From: Candidatus Brocadiales bacterium
GTDB lineage: Bacteria; Planctomycetota; Brocadiia; Brocadiales; Bathyanammoxibiaceae
Direction of reading: 5' to 3'
Length of the DNA: 7,052 nt
Assembly (NCBI GenBank): GCA_030586765.1
Contig: JAUQZZ010000102.1
Span: forward strand, 1-7,052
Part shown: piece after piece, positions 6,288 through 7,052 of the stretch
Layout of the letters: each line of letters opens with the position of its first letter
Numbering within the stretch: position 1 is the first letter of the stretch
Translations under genes and position numbers: made by a program
The notes under the pieces: generated by a model
Databases searched by the model: none
The model's input: the letters and a program-made list of their open reading frames with translations, nothing else
What the model was told of the DNA's origin: nothing

Positions 6288-7052
6288 ATGTACCCCCTGG
6301 AGCTCACAGAGGAAAACCTCAACCGCAATATAGCCCGCCTGGCCATTCCTGCTGCCCTGGAGAATATCCTTCACATGATGGTCTTTATTGTGGATATCAT
6401 CATGGTGGGCCGATTGGGTACCGAGGCCATTGCCTCAGTAGGGTTGGCAGGGGCACTTAATTTTATCCTCACCATCGTCTTTTCCTCCTTCTCTGCAGGT
6501 ACTGTCAGCCTGGTAGCAAGGCATACAGGGGCCAGGGAAAAGGACCAGGCAGAGCGGGTAGCAGGCCAGTCCCTGCTCCTGGCCCTGATTACGGGTCTTG
6601 CCGTGGCGCCTATTATGTTCCTCTACTCCAAAAATATCTTCTACCTCATGAGTGCAGAGCCAGGGGTGATGGGTCTGAGCTCCCTCTACTTCGGAATAGT
6701 GATTAGTTTCCTGCCTTGCAGGCTTATTATCCTCTCGGGCCATGCGGCCTTCAGGGGCGCTGGTGACACTCGTACCCCTATGCTAATAACCCTGGCAATG
6801 AACTGCCTAAACGTGCTCTTTAACTGGCTGCTCATCTTTGGGATATGGGTCTTCCCGAGGATGGAGGTGGCTGGGGCTGCCTGGGGTACGGCCATCTCCT
6901 ATACCGTAGGCTCCCTTATGAATTTGTTCATCCTCTTTGGCGGCAGGGCCTTAATCACTGTAAGGCTAAGGCACTTCTTAACCTTTGACGCCCATGTAGT
7001 GAAGAGGATCCTCAGTATATCCCTGCCCGCTGCCATGGATGCCTTCCTCACC
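6288..7052 (+). CDS. MATE-family multidrug/metabolite efflux transporter, N-terminal part, cut by window
   Basis: Inner-membrane antiporter of the MATE (NorM/DinF-like) family, which exports drugs or metabolites using a Na+ or H+ gradient. Seen: 255 codons open to the right edge, a little over half of the usual ~450 residues. Hydrophobic segments lie near 17-40, 46-70, 93-115, 130-150, 164-188 and 193-218, the six helices of the first bundle. Family motifs are IIMVGRLGTEAIASVGLA (37-54), the RGAGDTRTPM loop (156-165) and VAGAAWGTAIS (194-204). The second bundle begins at VVKRILSISLPAAMDAFL. The ATG at 6288 is chosen because an in-frame stop lies at 6249-6251 with no ATG, GTG or TTG between, and the next Met codons are inside helix 1. 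No Shine-Dalgarno is visible. It is divergent from the acpS operon; export of that operon's product is possible but unproven. Confidence 0.93.
   Translation, partial: MYPLELTEENLNRNIARLAIPAALENILHMMVFIVDIIMVGRLGTEAIASVGLAGALNFILTIVFSSFSAGTVSLVARHTGAREKDQAERVAGQSLLLALITGLAVAPIMFLYSKNIFYLMSAEPGVMGLSSLYFGIVISFLPCRLIILSGHAAFRGAGDTRTPMLITLAMNCLNVLFNWLLIFGIWVFPRMEVAGAAWGTAISYTVGSLMNLFILFGGRALITVRLRHFLTFDAHVVKRILSISLPAAMDAFLT

Noticed and set aside
6274..6333. ATG at 6274 opening a 19-codon plus-strand frame upstream of and overlapping the MATE start
   Set aside because: It overlaps the TATAAT box, so it should not be in the transcript, and it is out of frame with the MATE protein.
6435..6895. Minus-strand open frames opposite the MATE gene
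   Set aside because: They overlap the MATE coding sequence, whose plus-strand translation shows clear family motifs; the minus translations are low-complexity and unrecognisable.
1..7052. CRISPR arrays, tRNA or rRNA genes, insertion sequences, attachment sites, riboswitches
   Set aside because: No regularly spaced repeats, cloverleaf-like sequence, transposase or integrase frame, terminal inverted repeats or long structured leader was found on reading both strands.

Overview
The window looks like bacterial chromosome from an uncultivated, probably anaerobic lineage. The pointers are a 2-enoate/2,4-dienoyl-CoA reductase-type Fe-S flavoenzyme, a cobalamin-type radical SAM protein, roughly balanced base composition and frequent AGG/AGA and ATA codons. 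A planctomycete of the anammox type would fit the gene content, but nothing here proves it, and I give that assignment low confidence.

Layout: five genes on the minus strand fill positions 1 to 6127. In transcription order they are holo-ACP synthase (acpS, 5741-6127), a B12-binding-type radical SAM protein (4201-5676), an intact FabF-like ketosynthase (2982-4193), a second ketosynthase-fold protein with all three Cys-His-His catalytic positions replaced (1747-2985), and a DCR/FadH-like FAD/FMN/4Fe-4S enoate reductase cut by the left edge (1-1664). The gaps are 64, 7 (or 13 from the inner ATG), -4 and 82 bases, which suggests one operon. A good sigma70-type promoter (TTGACA, 17 bp, TAGAAT) lies ahead of acpS. 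An 82-base gap with a strong hairpin separates the reductase gene from the others.

On the plus strand a MATE-family exporter gene starts at 6288 and runs off the right edge. It is preceded by an exact TTGACA-16-TATAAT promoter so close to the ATG that its mRNA should be leaderless or nearly so. The two divergent promoters share the 160-base gap, and their -35 boxes form an 8-bp inverted repeat.

Inferred function: the intact and the catalytically dead ketosynthase look like a KS-alpha/chain-length-factor (KS-beta) pair, as in type II polyketide or aryl-polyene-like systems. With a dedicated phosphopantetheinyl transferase, a radical SAM enzyme and an ene-reductase, they suggest a specialised acyl or polyketide product rather than housekeeping fatty acid synthesis. 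No acyl carrier protein, ketoreductase or dehydratase lies in the window, so they are presumably beyond the left edge or elsewhere. The adjacent exporter may or may not belong to the pathway.
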